Source: Anaerolineales bacterium (GTDB lineage: Bacteria; Chloroflexota; Anaerolineae; Anaerolineales; UBA6663). From it: 5,876 nucleotides of DNA. The number at the start of each line of letters is the position of its first letter. Position 1 is the first letter of the stretch. Positions 1 to 5,689 of the stretch are shown piece by piece. Location: contig JAEURL010000551.1 in assembly GCA_016789165.1 (NCBI GenBank), positions 1-5,876 of the forward strand, written 5' to 3'. Below the pieces are notes generated by a model. The model made no database searches. It was not told the DNA's origin and saw only the letters and a program-made list of their open reading frames with translations. Made by a program: the position numbers and the translations under genes.

Positions 1-26
1 CCATGCTCACGACCTCCGGGTTAAGC

Positions 27-57
27 AAAAACTCCGCAGCGCGGCTGGGCTGCGGAG
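27..57 (-). terminator. Intrinsic terminator of the hybrid kinase gene
   Basis: Read on the minus strand, this is a 9-bp perfect stem (CTCCGCAGC at 32-40 pairing with GCTGCGGAG at 49-57) with an 8-nt loop. It is followed directly by a run of five T on the minus strand (plus-strand A at 27-31). It lies 23 bp past the kinase stop codon, in the right orientation to end that transcript. The form is classic Rho-independent. No gene is visible in the remaining 26 bases to the left edge. Confidence 0.85.
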
Positions 58-80
58 GTCAGGCGGCGCGGCGGCGCGGC

Positions 81-1301
81 TCAGGCCGGGTGGGCGATGG
101 GCAGGTCGAAGGCGAACGAGCTGCCGCGCCCGACCTCGCTCTCCAGCTCGATCTGGGTGCCGTGGGCGGTCAGCAGTTTGCGCACCAGGGCCAAGCCGAG
201 GCCCATGCCGCCGGCCCGCCGGGTGGATGAGCCATCCGACTGGTAGAACAAGGTGAAGATGCGCTGGCGCTCGTCCGGGGGGATGCCCGGCCCCTGGTCC
301 TGCACGGAAATGCGGATATGCTCGCCGCGGCGTTCGGCCAGGATCTGCACCAGGCCGTCCGGCGGGCTGAACTTCACGGCGTTGTCCAGCAGGTGGCGGA
401 TGACGCGGCTGAGAGCCAGCGCGTCGGCCCGCACCGGCGGCAGCTCCGAGGGGACGGCCAGCCGCACGTTGACGTGCCGGCGCTGGATGCGCGGCAGCAG
501 CGCCTGGTACGCGCTCTGGCAGGCCTCGGCCACCGGCACCGGCTCCAGGTCCAGGACCCGGCCGTGGACCTCGTTGAAGTCGATGACGTCCTCCACCACC
601 CGTTCCAGCTGCTCGGCGGCCTCCTCGGCCACGTGCAGGCCGCGCATCTGCTCGCTGGTCAGCGTGCCCAGCGCGCCGTCGGTCAGCAGCGTCACCGTGC
701 CCTTGACGTGCAGCAGCGGCGTGCGCAGCTCGTGCGAGACGTTGGCGATGAACTCAGACTTGAGCCGGTCCAGCTCGCGCAGTTCGCGCAGCGCGCGCTG
801 CAGCTCGGCCGTGCGCTCGGCCACGCGCTGTTCCAGGGCGTGGTTGGCGGCGCGCAGCTGATCGTACAGGCGCTTGATGCGCGCCAGTGACCGCACGCGC
901 GTCAACAGCTCGACACTGTCAAAGGGTTTGGAGATGAACTCGTCCGCGCCGGCCTCGGCGCCGCGCGTCCGTTCGCGCACTCCGCGCAGGGCCGTGATCA
1001 GGGCCACTGGGATGTACAGCGTGGCCGGGTCGGCTTTAAGCTGCCGGCAGACCTCGAAGCCGTCCATCTGCGGCATGACCACATCCAGCAGGATCACGTC
1101 CGGCAGGGCTGCGCGGGCCTTATCCAGGGCCTCTTCGCCGTCCTCGGCGGTCAGGATCTGGAAGCCCTGCGTGCCCAGGATGTGGGTGAGCACTTCCAGG
1201 TTCCGGGGCTCGTCGTCCACCACCAGCACGGCCGTGGGCGGCTCGGCGGGGGGCGTTTCCACCAGGGGGGTGGCTTCCAAGAGATGCACTTCCTCGGGCA
1301 T
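81..1301 (-). CDS. Hybrid response regulator/histidine kinase (REC-HisKA-HATPase_c), soluble
   Basis: A 406-residue two-component protein with its receiver domain at the N-terminus and its kinase core behind it. The receiver spans about residues 22-142: acidic pair D29-D30, phospho-acceptor D73 in LLDVVMP, switch T103 and K125 in SKPF. A charged, probably coiled-coil linker (about 142-182) leads to HisKA with the autophosphorylated H190 in VSHELRTPL. The ATPase domain has the N box (N307 in HLLDNAVKFS), G1 (D335 in DQGPGI) and G2 (GGMGLGL, 364-370). All catalytic residues expected for activity are present. I see no membrane segment, PAS, GAF or DNA-binding domain, so it should be cytosolic and be controlled by phosphorylation of its own receiver by another kinase. 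I chose ATG 1301 because an upstream ATG at 1400 would add 33 basic, Arg-rich residues unlike any receiver leader. Neither start has a good Shine-Dalgarno, so the N-terminus is uncertain. Partner and target are unknown. The gene is divergent from glgP. Confidence 0.9.
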   Translation of the reverse strand: MPEEVHLLEATPLVETPPAEPPTAVLVVDDEPRNLEVLTHILGTQGFQILTAEDGEEALDKARAALPDVILLDVVMPQMDGFEVCRQLKADPATLYIPVALITALRGVRERTRGAEAGADEFISKPFDSVELLTRVRSLARIKRLYDQLRAANHALEQRVAERTAELQRALRELRELDRLKSEFIANVSHELRTPLLHVKGTVTLLTDGALGTLTSEQMRGLHVAEEAAEQLERVVEDVIDFNEVHGRVLDLEPVPVAEACQSAYQALLPRIQRRHVNVRLAVPSELPPVRADALALSRVIRHLLDNAVKFSPPDGLVQILAERRGEHIRISVQDQGPGIPPDERQRIFTLFYQSDGSSTRRAGGMGLGLALVRKLLTAHGTQIELESEVGRGSSFAFDLPIAHPA

Positions 1302-1433
1302 GGGGTCAATGGTACGCAGAGTTGTCCAGGGTGCCAGAGCCCTGCGGTTACGACTTGGTTTGCGGCGTTTAATGGCGATTCCGGCGCGGCCAAGCGCCAT
1401 AATTGGCGGGCGGCGTATACACCAAACGGCCCG

Positions 1434-1463
1434 TTTACCCGCCCTCCCCGGCTATGGTATAGT
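1434..1463 (+). promoter_or_regulatory. Probable sigma70-type promoter of glgP
   Basis: A TTTACC -35 element (1434-1439, 4 of 6 consensus bases) is followed after 18 bp by a TATAGT -10 element (1458-1463, 5 of 6). The predicted start of transcription is near 1470, leaving a leader of only about 20 nt before the TTG start codon at 1491. Its 18-bp spacing matches the stronger promoter at 4268-4297. The -10 is convincing, the -35 less so. No convincing promoter for the divergent kinase gene could be picked out in the rest of the intergenic region. Confidence 0.6.
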
Positions 1464-1476
1464 CTCGGCGCATTAC

Positions 1477-1484
1477 GGAGGAGG
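1477..1484 (+). promoter_or_regulatory. Strong ribosome binding site fixing the TTG start of glgP
   Basis: GGAGGAGG lies 6 nt upstream of TTG at 1491. No ATG or GTG in the same frame nearby has a comparable site. The open frame extends 309 bases further upstream, but that part runs through the promoter and antisense to the kinase gene, so this site decides the start. Confidence 0.85.
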
Positions 1485-1490
1485 ACCAAT

Positions 1491-3662
1491 TTGATTCCTG
1501 CAGAAACCATCTTTGGCACGCCGCTCTCGATGTTGAGCGGTGTGAGCCTGCCCAAGCGCATCGCGCGCCTGGCCGACCTGGCCTACAACCTGTGGTGGAC
1601 CTGGAACCCGGACGCCACCGAAATCTATGAGGCCATTGACCGGCAGCTATGGGATGAATGCGGCCACAACCCGGTCAAGTTCCTGCGCCGGGTCAAGCGC
1701 AAGGCGCTCAACGGCGCCCTGCAGAGCCCGCAATTCCTGGAGCTGTACGACCGCGTCCTGAACCACTTTGACGCCTACCTGCGCGACTCGGCCACCTGGT
1801 ATGCCACCACCCACCCGGACCAGGCCGGCCATCTGATCGCGTATTTCTCCACCGAGTTCGGCCTGCACGAGAGCTTCCCCACCTATGCCGGCGGCCTGGG
1901 GATCCTCTCGGGCGACCATGCCAAGGAGGCCTCGGACCTGGGCCTGCCGTTCGTGGGCGTGGGCTTCCTGTACAACCAGGGCTACTTCTCCCAGCGCATC
2001 ACCGAGGACGGCTGGCAGGAGGCCGGCTACATCCGCTATTCGTTCGACGATGTGCCCGTCATCCCGCTGATGGATGCCGACGATCAGCCGATCATGGTCA
2101 CCGTGGACCTGCCCGGCCGCGTGCTGCACGCCCGGCTGTGGAAGATCCAGGTTGGCCGCATCCCGCTGGTGCTGCTGGACAGCGACGTGCCCCAGAACGC
2201 GCCCAACGACCGCGACCTGACGGCGCGCGTCTACGGCGGCGACCTGGACACGCGCATCTCGCAGGAGATTGTGCTGGGCATCGGCGGCGTGCGCGCTCTG
2301 CGCGCGCTGGGCCTGCAGCCGGCCGTCTGGCACATGAACGAGGGCCACTCGGCCTTCAGCGCCCTGGAACGCATCCGCGAGCGCGTGGCCCAAGGCGTGA
2401 GCTTTGAGGCGGCTCTGGCCGAGGTGCGCCCGACCACGGTTTTCACCACGCACACGCCGGTGCCGGCCGGGAACGAGGAGTTCCCGGACTACCTGATGGA
2501 CCGCTACTTCCACAACTACTGGGGCCAGCTCGGCCTGGACCGCGAGCGCTTCATGGACCTGGCGCGCCACCAGCAGTCGTGGGGCCCGACCTTCGGCATG
2601 TCGATCCTGGCTATCCGCGTCTCCGACCGGCGCAACGGCGTGAGCGAGCTGCACGGCCAGGTCAGCCGGCGGATGTGGCAGTTCCTGTTCCCGGATACCT
2701 CCGACGAGCGCGTGCCCATCAGCGCCATCACCAACGGCGTGCACACCGGCACCTGGCTGGCGCGCCGCATGCGGCTGCTGTATGACCGCTACCTGGGCGC
2801 CGGCTGGCTGGAGAACCTGGACGACCCCGAAACCTGGCAGGCGCTGCTGGCCGCGCCCGACGAGGAGATCCGCCAGGCCCGGCTGCACCTGAAGCGCAAG
2901 CTGGTGGCCTACGTCCGCGACCGGGCGCGCGCTCAGTGGGTGGCCCTCGGCCGGCATCCGGTGCAGATCGTGGCCGGCGGCACGCTGCTGGATCCCTACA
3001 AACTCACCATCGGCTTCGCCCGGCGCTTTGCCACCTACAAGCGCGGCTCGCTGGTCATGCGCGATATCGACCGGCTGCTGCGGCTGGTCACCAACCCGCA
3101 GTACCCGGTGCAGATCATCTTCGCCGGCAAGGCCCACCCCATGGACGAGCCGGGCAAGAAGATCATCCAGGAGGTCTACCGGCAGCTCAAGCGGGCCGAG
3201 TTCGCCGGCCGGATCGCCTTCCTGGAAGACTACGACATCAACCTGGCCCGCTACCTGGTGCAGGGTGTGGACGTGTGGATGAACAACCCGCGCCGGCCGC
3301 TGGAGGCCTCCGGCACCTCAGGCATGAAGGCCGCCCTGAACGGCGTCGTCAACTTCTCGGTGCTGGACGGCTGGTGGCAGGAAGGCTACAACGGCGAGAA
3401 CGGCTGGGCCATCGGCGACGAGACCGAGCTGGAGGACCAGGCCGCCCAGGATGCCAAGGACGCCGCCAGCCTGTACGACGTGCTGGAGAACCAGATCGTG
3501 CCCCTGTATTACCAAGACAGCGGCGCCACCATGTCGGCCGGCTGGATCCGCAAGATCAAGGAGTGCGTTTCCACGCTGGCCCCGCAGTTCAGCACCCGGC
3601 GCATGGTGAAGCAGTACGTGGAAGAGATGTACCTAGCCGGGAAAGGCCCCGGCCACAAGTAA
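1491..3662 (+). CDS. glgP: Alpha-glucan (glycogen) phosphorylase, GT35 family
   Basis: A 723-residue cytosolic enzyme that cleaves alpha-1,4-glucan with inorganic phosphate to give glucose-1-phosphate, the entry step of glycogen breakdown. Residues about 13-115 form the DUF3417-type N-terminal region (AYNLWWTWNP at 31-40) typical of the shorter bacterial phosphorylase branch, which differs from the roughly 800-residue GlgP/MalP type. The catalytic body shows STEFGLHESFPTYAGGLG (120-137), NEGHSAF (from N283), THTPVPAGNEEF with H321 at the position of the active-site His, and a phosphate/PLP-contact region ARRFATYKR (510-518). The PLP-binding lysine is K613 in EASGTSGMK. All expected catalytic motifs are intact. 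The start is TTG with a strong Shine-Dalgarno. The gene has its own promoter and is followed 58 bp later by a same-strand membrane protein gene, with no T-tract terminator between. The family is certain; whether glycogen, maltodextrin or another glucan is preferred cannot be read from the sequence. Confidence 0.96.
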   Translation: MIPAETIFGTPLSMLSGVSLPKRIARLADLAYNLWWTWNPDATEIYEAIDRQLWDECGHNPVKFLRRVKRKALNGALQSPQFLELYDRVLNHFDAYLRDSATWYATTHPDQAGHLIAYFSTEFGLHESFPTYAGGLGILSGDHAKEASDLGLPFVGVGFLYNQGYFSQRITEDGWQEAGYIRYSFDDVPVIPLMDADDQPIMVTVDLPGRVLHARLWKIQVGRIPLVLLDSDVPQNAPNDRDLTARVYGGDLDTRISQEIVLGIGGVRALRALGLQPAVWHMNEGHSAFSALERIRERVAQGVSFEAALAEVRPTTVFTTHTPVPAGNEEFPDYLMDRYFHNYWGQLGLDRERFMDLARHQQSWGPTFGMSILAIRVSDRRNGVSELHGQVSRRMWQFLFPDTSDERVPISAITNGVHTGTWLARRMRLLYDRYLGAGWLENLDDPETWQALLAAPDEEIRQARLHLKRKLVAYVRDRARAQWVALGRHPVQIVAGGTLLDPYKLTIGFARRFATYKRGSLVMRDIDRLLRLVTNPQYPVQIIFAGKAHPMDEPGKKIIQEVYRQLKRAEFAGRIAFLEDYDINLARYLVQGVDVWMNNPRRPLEASGTSGMKAALNGVVNFSVLDGWWQEGYNGENGWAIGDETELEDQAAQDAKDAASLYDVLENQIVPLYYQDSGATMSAGWIRKIKECVSTLAPQFSTRRMVKQYVEEMYLAGKGPGHK

Positions 3663-3678
3663 CCCCGGCCCCGCGCGG

Positions 3679-3708
3679 CCGGCGGCCGCCTGGGCCGCTG
3701 GCCGCCGG
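3679..3708 (+). repeat. GC-rich hairpin between glgP and the UPF0316 gene
   Basis: An inverted repeat with 9-bp perfect arms, CCGGCGGCC (3679-3687) and GGCCGCCGG (3700-3708), and a 12-nt loop. It has no T-tract, so it is not a standard intrinsic terminator. It ends 12 bp before the next ATG. It may protect the 3' end of the glgP message, reduce read-through, or occlude initiation of the following gene. In DNA this GC-rich, a chance repeat is also possible. Confidence 0.5.
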
Positions 3709-3720
3709 GCGTAACCTACC

Positions 3721-4230
3721 ATGGACCCGATTCTCGCCGGCCTGTTCGTCTTCGCCATGCGCCTGACCGATATGTCGCTGGACACCCTGCGGCTGTTGTT
3801 CATGATGCGCGGGCGCAAGCTCATCGCCGGGCTGATCGGCGCCACACAGGCGGCGGTCTTTATCCTGGCCGTCAGCCAGGTGCTGCGCGGCCCGCTCAAT
3901 TTCTGGACCGTGCTCGGCTACGCGGCCGGCTTCGGCTGCGGCGTGATCGTGGGCATGCTGGCCGAGGAGCGGCTGGCCATCGGGTACGGCATCTTCCGCA
4001 TCTACTCGCCGGCGCGCGGCATGGCGGTGGCGCAGGCGCTGCGCGCGGCCGGCCACGCCGCCACCGAGTTCACGGCCCAGGGCAAGGACGGCATGGTGAC
4101 GGTCGTCAATGCCATCGTCGCGCGCAAAGACGTGGCCAAGGTGCGCGCCCTGATCGATGCCGCCGACCCGGCCGCCTTCGTCACCCTGGACGAGGCCCGG
4201 CCGTTGAACCGCGGCTACTTCCGCCACTGA
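3721..4230 (+). CDS. DUF5698/DUF2179 (UPF0316) family membrane protein
   Basis: A 169-residue protein resembling the UPF0316 family (Bacillus YebE-like), of unknown biochemical function. The N-terminal half is hydrophobic, with probable membrane segments at about 2-13, 34-54 and 61-80. It carries the family pattern: SLDTLR (19-24), the basic RGRK loop (30-33), GYAAGFGCGVIVG (66-78) and the E83-containing exit. The C-terminal half (about 100-169) is a soluble DUF2179-like domain with VTVVNAIVARKDV (126-138) and DPAAFVTLDEAR (149-160). That domain in related proteins is thought to bind a small ligand. Length is normal for the family, so the gene looks intact. The ATG at 3721 has no recognisable Shine-Dalgarno and sits just behind a GC hairpin, so translation may be weak or coupled to glgP. 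It probably shares the glgP transcript. A direct role in glucan metabolism is not supported by anything in the protein. Confidence 0.85.
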   Translation: MDPILAGLFVFAMRLTDMSLDTLRLLFMMRGRKLIAGLIGATQAAVFILAVSQVLRGPLNFWTVLGYAAGFGCGVIVGMLAEERLAIGYGIFRIYSPARGMAVAQALRAAGHAATEFTAQGKDGMVTVVNAIVARKDVAKVRALIDAADPAAFVTLDEARPLNRGYFRH

Positions 4231-4267
4231 GCCGCCGCGCCGCGCTTGCCCTCCGCCAACGGCTGCT

Positions 4268-4297
4268 TTGACAAGCCCGCGCCGAGGCGGGTATAAT
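4268..4297 (+). promoter_or_regulatory. Consensus sigma70 promoter of the S1-domain gene
   Basis: A perfect TTGACA -35 (4268-4273) and a perfect TATAAT -10 (4292-4297) are separated by 18 bp. Transcription should start near 4304, giving a leader of about 85 nt. The spacer contains an inverted repeat, CCCGC (4276-4280) and GCGGG (4287-4291), which could be an operator or a by-product of high GC. It marks the S1 gene as a separate, probably strongly expressed unit. Confidence 0.88.
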
Positions 4298-4348
4298 CCT
4301 GCGCGCTTAATTTCGGCAGCTGGCTTCCCCCTTGTAAACGCCACACGC

Positions 4349-4382
4349 GCAGCGGCGCGGAGGCTGACGCTGCTTCGGAGGA
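4349..4382 (+). promoter_or_regulatory. Leader hairpin and ribosome binding site of the S1-domain gene
   Basis: GGAGGA at 4377-4382 sits 7 nt before the GTG start at 4390 and fixes it. Directly upstream, GCAGCG (4349-4354) can pair with CGCTGC (4368-4373) across a 13-nt loop, ending 3 nt before the Shine-Dalgarno. The ribosome site is solid. A regulatory role for the hairpin is a guess. Confidence 0.6.
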
Positions 4383-4389
4383 TACATCG

Positions 4390-5127
4390 GTGACTGACGT
4401 TCAAGCCCCCGCGGCCGGCGAGGCGCTCCCTGCCCCGACCCGCATGGAAGATCTCAAACCCAAGATGCGCCTGGCCGGCACGGTCAAAAAGATCGAGCTC
4501 TTCGGCGCCTTCATCGACGTCGGCGTCGGCCGGGACGGGCTGGTGCACATCTCGGCCCTGCGGCCGGAGCGCGTCAACAACGTGGCGGACGTGGTGAAGG
4601 AAGGCGAGAGCGTGACGGTCTGGGTCCGCAAAGTGGACCCGGGCAACGGCCGCCTGGACCTGACCATGATCGAGCCGCTGGCCGTGGAGTGGAACGAGCT
4701 CAAGAGCGGCCAGATCTACGCCGGCAAAGTCACCAAGACCGAGAAGTTCGGGGCCTTCGTGGACATCGGCGCGGAGCGCCCCGGCCTGGTCCACATCAGC
4801 GAGATGGCCACCTACCGCGTCGAGGACGTGAGCGAGGTGGTGAAGGCCGGCAGCGAAGTGCGGGTGAAGGTGCTGGCCGTCGACTCGCGCAAGAAGCAGA
4901 TCAAGCTCAGCATCAAGGCCGCCGAGCTGGCTGAACTGGCCCAGGAGCCGGAAGAAGTGGAAGACATCGGCGAAGAGCTGACGGCCATGCAACTGGCCTT
5001 CCGCAAGGCCCAGCAGAAGGCCGGCCCCGGCGCCCTGCGCCTCGACGAGCGGCGCGGCCGGCCGCAGTCCCAGCGCCGGGTGCAGGAAGACCTGCTCCAG
5101 CGCACCCTGGCCAACAAGCGCAAGTAA
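4390..5127 (+). CDS. Two-domain S1 RNA-binding protein
   Basis: A 245-residue protein with two consecutive S1 (OB-fold) RNA-binding domains at about 24-93 and 104-176. Both carry the hallmark core: FGAFIDVGVGRDGLVHIS (38-55) and FGAFVDIGAERPGLVHIS (120-137). The N-terminal 20 residues are Ala/Pro-rich and flexible. The tail from about 178 is charged, first acidic (EPEEVEDIGEE) and then basic and Arg/Lys-rich (RRGRPQSQRR), ending in NKRK. I infer an RNA- or ribosome-associated cytosolic protein, as a short relative of ribosomal protein S1. It is much shorter than the four- to six-domain RpsA and lacks the nuclease domains of RNase E/G or PNPase, so I give no symbol. GTG start with GGAGGA 7 nt upstream. 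Transcribed alone from a full-consensus promoter and ended by the palindromic terminator at 5144-5173. Confidence 0.92.
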   Translation: MTDVQAPAAGEALPAPTRMEDLKPKMRLAGTVKKIELFGAFIDVGVGRDGLVHISALRPERVNNVADVVKEGESVTVWVRKVDPGNGRLDLTMIEPLAVEWNELKSGQIYAGKVTKTEKFGAFVDIGAERPGLVHISEMATYRVEDVSEVVKAGSEVRVKVLAVDSRKKQIKLSIKAAELAELAQEPEEVEDIGEELTAMQLAFRKAQQKAGPGALRLDERRGRPQSQRRVQEDLLQRTLANKRK

Positions 5128-5143
5128 GGCCAGTCACCGCAAC

Positions 5144-5173
5144 AAAAAAAGCGGACCCGCGGGTCCGCTTTTT
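5144..5173. terminator. Bidirectional intrinsic terminator between convergent genes
   Basis: An 18-bp perfect palindrome, GCGGACCCGCGGGTCCGC (5151-5168), is flanked by seven A on the left (5144-5150) and five T on the right (5169-5173). It forms a GC stem followed by a U-tract on both strands. It lies 16 bp after the S1 stop and 22 bp after the stop of the minus-strand acidic-protein gene, so it can end both transcripts. Confidence 0.95.
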
Positions 5174-5195
5174 CATTTTCCGTGCTGGCCGGCCG

Positions 5196-5450
5196 CTAGT
5201 AGCGCTCGCGGTCGTCTTCCTCGTCGTCCCAGGTGTCGTCTTCCTCTTCCTCTTCCTCGTACAGGTCTTCCTCTTCCTCCAACTCGTCCTCGAAGTCTTC
5301 CTCATCCCAGGTCTCTTCGGAGGCGGCGGCCTCCTCATCGCGCTGGAAAGTCAGACAGCCGCTGTCCGGTTCCAACTCCACTGCCGCGGCGCCGCAGTAT
5401 CCTTCCTCCAGGAATACGCAGTCGTCGTAATGGCACTTAATCCTCGGCAT
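5196..5450 (-). CDS. Small four-Cys (DUF1540-like) protein with a very acidic C-terminal tail
   Basis: An 84-residue protein of unknown function. The head (1-35) has four cysteines, C6, C11, C19 and C32 (spacing C-x4-C-x7-C-x12-C), in CHYDDC, EGYCGAA and SGCLTF contexts. This resembles the small DUF1540-type modules thought to bind a metal, probably zinc; the match is by eye only. From about residue 38 to 82 the tail is overwhelmingly Glu and Asp, with a few aromatic residues (W48, F53, Y64, W74), and should be disordered. The protein ends RERY. I chose ATG 5450 because GGAGGAG lies 8 nt upstream; an in-frame ATG at 5513 adds 21 residues without such a site and was set aside. There is no signal peptide or membrane segment. 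The gene lies downstream of moeA on the same strand but has its own promoter and a long leader. The tail could bind basic proteins, nucleic-acid-binding proteins or cations; none of this is shown. Confidence 0.82.
   Translation of the reverse strand: MPRIKCHYDDCVFLEEGYCGAAAVELEPDSGCLTFQRDEEAAASEETWDEEDFEDELEEEEDLYEEEEEEDDTWDDEEDDRERY
5239..5277. repeat. Hexamer repeats encoding the Glu-rich tail
   Basis: The plus strand carries three tandem TCTTCC units (5239-5256) and, after a short gap, two more (5266-5277). On the coding strand these read as GGAAGA and give alternating Glu codons. Gain or loss of units would keep the frame, so tail length could vary among strains. Confidence 0.7.
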
Positions 5451-5458
5451 GAAACAAT

Positions 5459-5515
5459 CTCCTCCAGAGAGATAATGGTCAGGGACAGCCGGCCGACGGG
5501 TGGGACCGCCCACCC
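5459..5515 (-). promoter_or_regulatory. Leader hairpin and ribosome binding site of the acidic-protein gene
   Basis: On the minus strand, GGGTGGG (from 5515) and CCCACCC arms pair perfectly over 7 bp (5498-5504 with 5509-5515), closing a 4-nt loop. The Shine-Dalgarno GGAGGAG at 5465-5459 lies about 32 nt downstream. No T-tract follows, so it is not a terminator. The ribosome site is firm; a regulatory role for the hairpin is inferred. Confidence 0.55.
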
Positions 5516-5588
5516 AACCGGGCGGGCAGGGGCGAGGGCATTCGCAGAAGGCCCAGCCAAGCGGAACGGCCCGGGCCTGGCAGCATGG

Positions 5589-5607
5589 CCTGATGCTTTC
5601 GGTCAGG
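5589..5607 (-). promoter_or_regulatory. Possible stem-loop at the 5' end of the acidic-protein transcript
   Basis: CCTGA (5589-5593) and TCAGG (5603-5607) form a 5-bp stem with a 9-nt loop. If transcription starts near 5609, this stem would sit almost at the 5' end of the RNA, where such structures often slow decay. It is short, so a chance origin is possible. Confidence 0.35.
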
Positions 5608-5615
5608 TCGTAAGT

Positions 5616-5645
5616 AAGATAGACTCATTACGAGTCTCCTGTCAA
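5616..5645 (-). promoter_or_regulatory. Probable promoter of the acidic-protein gene
   Basis: On the minus strand a perfect TTGACA -35 (5645-5640) is followed after 18 bp by TATCTT (5621-5616, 4 of 6 consensus bases). It lies in a locally AT-rich island just past the end of moeA. Predicted transcription start is near 5609, leaving a leader of about 160 nt. A dyad occupies most of the spacer. Confidence 0.65.
5621..5637. promoter_or_regulatory. Dyad AGACTC-N5-GAGTCT inside the promoter spacer, possible operator
   Basis: A perfect 6-bp inverted repeat with a 5-nt centre lies between the -35 and -10 elements of the promoter. This placement fits an operator, for example for a MerR-type regulator, which acts between the two elements, or for a repressor. 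No regulator gene is in the window, so this is inference from symmetry and position. Confidence 0.4.
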
Positions 5646-5689
5646 TAGTTGAAATACGCGTTTATCTGTATTTTCGGGCCCGGGGCCTG

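Noticed and set aside
11..60. Outer inverted repeat GACCTCC (11-17) / GGAGGTC (54-60) competing with the kinase terminator hairpin
   Set aside because: The inner hairpin with its T-tract would form and release RNA before the distal arm is transcribed; a 7-bp match is easily chance here.
1182..1490. Upstream in-frame extension of glgP by 103 codons to an ATG at 1182
   Set aside because: It runs antisense to the kinase gene, through the glgP promoter, and bypasses the strong ribosome site at 1477-1484. The extra residues do not look like a phosphorylase N-terminus.
1647..3137. Long minus-strand open frame (496 codons) inside glgP
   Set aside because: It is the antisense of a high-GC coding region; the His/Ala/Gln/Val-rich composition is typical of such shadows and no domain is recognisable.
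3589..4992. Long minus-strand open frame (467 codons) across the UPF0316 and S1 genes
   Set aside because: It is antisense to two well-supported genes and crosses the consensus promoter at 4268-4297; low-complexity His/Ala/Gly-rich product with no motif.
5479..5586. Possible 35-codon upstream ORF (minus strand) in the leader of the acidic-protein gene
   Set aside because: It has an ATG and a stop before the main start but no ribosome site, and its Pro/Gly/Arg-rich product is what GC-rich non-coding DNA gives. It would only be worth keeping if conserved in orthologs.
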